8,364 nt of DNA, taken from positions 1-8,364 of the forward strand of contig NZ_CALJRX010000339.1 of the NCBI RefSeq assembly GCF_937976265.1, in the 5' to 3' direction. Positions 7,111 to 8,364 of this stretch are shown here, piece after piece. The notes beneath the pieces were generated by a model, which saw only the letters and a program-made list of their open reading frames with translations, did not search any database and was not told the origin of the DNA. The position numbers were made by a program, and so were the translations under genes. Every line of letters begins with the position of its first letter. The stretch's first letter is position 1. The DNA comes from an uncultured Haemophilus sp. GTDB taxonomy: Bacteria; Pseudomonadota; Gammaproteobacteria; Enterobacterales; Pasteurellaceae.

Positions 7111-7740
7111 ATGAATATTGAAATTATTCCAGTTACAGCCTTTCAGCAAAATTGCTCACTTATTTGGGATGATGAAAAAAATGCAGCAATTATCGATCCT
7201 GGTGGTAATGCGGAAAATCTTATTAAACGCATTGAAGAGCTCGAACTAAACCTTAAAGCAGTCTTATTAACACATGGCCATCTTGATCATGTTGGGGCTG
7301 CTGAAGCAATTCGTGAGCATTTCAACATTGAAATTTGGGGTTCGCAGGAAGAAGATCGCTTTCTGTTTGAAAGTCTACCACAACAAGCTCAGCAGTTTGG
7401 TTTACCTTATATTTCTGCGTTTACACCTGATCGCTGGTTTAATCAAGAAGGCGAAAAAATTCAAATTGGTACATTTACCTTTGAAATTCTTCATCTTCCT
7501 GGTCATACACCTGGCCACATTGGTTTTATTGAACATGAAAAAAATATTGCTTTTACTGGTGATGTCCTTTTCCAAAACAGTATTGGTCGTACAGACTTCC
7601 CTCGTGGGGATTTTGATACATTGATCTCATCAATCAAAAATAAATTATTTACATTAAACGATGATATGGTTGTCATTGCGGGACATGGACCTTACACAAC
7701 TATTGGTCAAGAAAAACGAAGCAATCCGTTTTTGAAGTAA
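7111..7740 (+). CDS. gloC: GloC (YcbL)-type glyoxalase II, metallo-beta-lactamase fold
   Basis: A 209-residue cytoplasmic hydrolase of the MBL superfamily, near the 215 residues of E. coli YcbL/GloC, which hydrolyses S-D-lactoylglutathione in methylglyoxal detoxification. Visible metal ligands are THGHLDH (His55, His57, Asp59, His60), His132 in PGHTPGH, Asp151 in FTGDVLF and His192 in GHGPY. The N-terminal IIPVTAFQQNCSLIW and the DFPRGD motif are also typical of YcbL. The short form lacks the C-terminal helical domain of classical GloB. AAGGA at 7100-7104, 6 nt from the ATG, supports the start. The mepK terminator ends only about 12 bp before this ribosome site, so the gene's promoter must lie inside or before mepK, or it depends on read-through. 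It ends facing pepT. Confidence 0.94.
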   Translation: MNIEIIPVTAFQQNCSLIWDDEKNAAIIDPGGNAENLIKRIEELELNLKAVLLTHGHLDHVGAAEAIREHFNIEIWGSQEEDRFLFESLPQQAQQFGLPYISAFTPDRWFNQEGEKIQIGTFTFEILHLPGHTPGHIGFIEHEKNIAFTGDVLFQNSIGRTDFPRGDFDTLISSIKNKLFTLNDDMVVIAGHGPYTTIGQEKRSNPFLK

Positions 7741-7757
7741 AGATCTGAATTTTGGGT

Positions 7758-7785
7758 AAAAAAAAGCTCCTAATTTCTTAGGAGC
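7758..7785 (-). terminator. Strong intrinsic terminator, minus strand, in the gloC/pepT gap
   Basis: GCTCCTAA (7766-7773) and TTAGGAGC (7778-7785) form a perfect 8-bp stem with a 4-nt loop. Read on the minus strand it is followed by eight Ts (7765-7758). There is no T-run on the plus strand, so it serves leftward transcription only. It could end pepT, whose stop is about 120 bp upstream, or the predicted small RNA. Confidence 0.85.
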
Positions 7786-7853
7786 ACCAAAAAGGAATTT
7801 ATGAATAAAATCTCTAAAGTTTAGCTTTATCAAAGGAATCTCGATAAAACGCT
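7758..7853 (-). ncRNA. Candidate small RNA (about 95 nt) between pepT and gloC
   Basis: A minus-strand transcript starting near 7851-7853 and ending in the T-run at 7758 would be about 95 nt. It has its own consensus-like promoter and a terminator. It contains no ATG, and no convincing ribosome site precedes the possible TTG or GTG starts. A U-rich single-stranded segment (CCTTTTTGG) lies just before the terminator hairpin, which ends in eight Us, the layout of Hfq-dependent small RNAs. Near the 5' end, TTTATC and GATAAA could pair in a weak stem. I do not recognise it as a known RNA family. The alternative is that the region is just the pepT 3' untranslated region with a chance promoter. Confidence 0.45.
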
Positions 7854-7857
7854 AGCG

Positions 7858-7886
7858 ATTATATTGACATATTCTGACAAATGCAA
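7858..7886 (-). promoter_or_regulatory. Predicted sigma70 promoter for the candidate small RNA
   Basis: On the minus strand, TTGCAT (7886-7881, 4/6 match) is spaced exactly 17 bp from a perfect TATAAT (7863-7858). The perfect palindrome CGCTAGCG (7850-7857) begins directly after the -10 box and covers the expected start site. An A-rich run (AAAGAAAAA) lies just upstream of the -35. This is the best -10 plus spacing in the window, and no protein gene lies downstream on that strand to account for it. Confidence 0.5.
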
Positions 7887-7894
7887 GCTTTTTC

Positions 7895-7919
7895 TTTACA
7901 CAGATTTACAATTCTTTAC
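7895..7919 (-). promoter_or_regulatory. Three phased GTAAA half-sites, CpxR-like box
   Basis: On the minus strand GTAAA occurs at 7919-7915, 7909-7905 and 7899-7895, separated by exactly 5 bp each time. The array thus reads as two overlapping copies of GTAAA-N5-GTAAA, the CpxR consensus in enterobacteria. It spans the last codons and stop of pepT and lies at about -44 to -68 from the predicted small RNA start, where a response regulator would activate. Which regulator binds, if any, is inference. Confidence 0.4.
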
Positions 7920-8364
7920 AGTTTGCTATTTTTATAATCACTTCAACGGCTTTTTCCATCCCTTCGAGGGTCACTAATTCATGCTTGCTATGGAAATTAT
8001 AGCCACCAGTAAAGATATTTGGGCAAGCTAATCCTTTTTCCGCTAAAAATGCCCCATCCGTTCCACCGCGTATTGGTTTATGATTTGGAGTAATACCGCA
8101 AGCTTTCATTGCTGCATCAGCAAGTTTAATCGCCTGTGGAACATTTTTGACAGTGTCATACATATTTTTGTAACTGTCTTCAATAACACATTCCACCGGC
8201 TCTTTCAGGCTTTTCTCTCTATTAAATTTTTCCACTAGTTGATAAATAAACGCCTTGCGTTGCTCAAAATTAGCTTGGTCAAAATCTCGAATGAGATAAT
8301 GTAGCTCAACTTTCTCAATATCCCCTTTAAATTCATCTAAATGGAAAAAACCCTCTTTTCCTGA
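7906..8364 (-). CDS. pepT: PepT, peptidase T (tripeptide aminopeptidase), C-terminal part, cut by the window edge
   Basis: The last 152 residues of an M20-family zinc aminopeptidase that removes the N-terminal residue from tripeptides in the cytoplasm; full-length PepT is about 410 residues. The frame stays open from the right edge to TAA at 7908-7906, and an internal methionine at 8235 is not its start. Clear PepT motifs are HYLIRDFD near the edge, VIEDSYKNM, PIRGGTDGA, CPNIFTGGYNFHSKHE (the last His a probable zinc ligand) and VTLEGMEKAVEVI near the C-terminus. It converges with gloC across 165 bp. Its 3' end overlaps the phased GTAAA array, which uses the codons around the stop. No frameshift or missing motif is seen in the part present. 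Confidence 0.95.
   Translation of the reverse strand, partial: SGKEGFFHLDEFKGDIEKVELHYLIRDFDQANFEQRKAFIYQLVEKFNREKSLKEPVECVIEDSYKNMYDTVKNVPQAIKLADAAMKACGITPNHKPIRGGTDGAFLAEKGLACPNIFTGGYNFHSKHELVTLEGMEKAVEVIIKIANCKEL

Noticed and set aside
7274..7624. 116-codon plus-strand ORF within gloC.
   Set aside because: It lies in another frame of a gene with complete catalytic motifs, has a low-complexity Leu/Lys/Val composition and no ribosome site. It is a shadow ORF, as are the minus-strand frames inside proQ, prc and ldtD.
7801..7824. Plus-strand seven-codon ORF (MNKISKV) with a good AAGGA ribosome site, followed by a further long open frame after its TAG.
   Set aside because: No plus-strand promoter is visible, the hairpin before it has no role in that direction, and the post-TAG frame runs antisense through pepT. 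It is more simply explained as sequence complementary to the candidate small RNA.
7864..7880. TTGTCAGAATATGTCAA as an FNR or Fur site over the small RNA promoter spacer.
   Set aside because: It is an imperfect dyad that fits neither TTGAT-N4-ATCAA nor a GATAAT-type Fur box.
1..8364. CRISPR arrays, insertion sequences, tRNA or rRNA genes, prophage parts.
   Set aside because: No repeat-spacer periodicity, transposase motif, terminal inverted repeat, tRNA-like cloverleaf or rRNA sequence was found. Gene content and composition are uniform and look like core chromosome.

Overview
The window looks like chromosomal DNA from a gamma-proteobacterium of the Pasteurellaceae, most likely Haemophilus sensu stricto or a close relative such as Aggregatibacter. 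It is AT-rich, and the 9-mer AAGTGCGGT or its complement, the core of the Haemophilus-type DNA uptake signal sequence (USS), occurs seven times. Two copies form the arms of one transcription terminator and another forms most of a second. The species cannot be settled from the sequence alone.

Layout: (1) Positions 1-1949, minus strand, carry the lipid-transport pair letA-letB (yebS-yebT type). letB is cut by the left edge and overlaps the end of letA. (2) A 168-bp divergent intergenic region (1950-2117) follows, with plausible promoters in both directions. (3) Positions 2118-7740, plus strand, carry a close-packed string: proQ (RNA chaperone), prc (periplasmic tail-specific protease), an LdtD/YcbB-type L,D-transpeptidase, a MepK/YcbK-type endopeptidase and a GloC/YcbL-type glyoxalase II. 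Intrinsic terminators lie in the prc/ldt and mepK/gloC gaps. (4) Positions 7741-7905 form a 165-bp gap between convergent genes. (5) pepT (peptidase T) lies on the minus strand and is cut by the right edge.

Most genes serve the envelope. LetAB should move lipid between the membranes. The L,D-transpeptidase makes 3-3 peptidoglycan cross-links and MepK-type enzymes cut them. Prc processes or degrades periplasmic proteins, including a peptidoglycan hydrolase in E. coli. The order joins two loci that are separate in E. coli: letB-letA / proQ-prc and ycbB-ycbK-ycbL.

The most interesting unexplained structure is in the pepT-gloC gap. On the minus strand it holds a perfect TATAAT box 17 bp from TTGCAT, about 95 nt of sequence with no ATG, and a strong hairpin followed by eight Ts. 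Just upstream of the promoter are three GTAAA half-sites at exact 10-bp intervals, matching the GTAAA-N5-GTAAA pattern of CpxR sites. I propose an undescribed small RNA that may respond to envelope stress. This is inference from sequence and needs transcript data.
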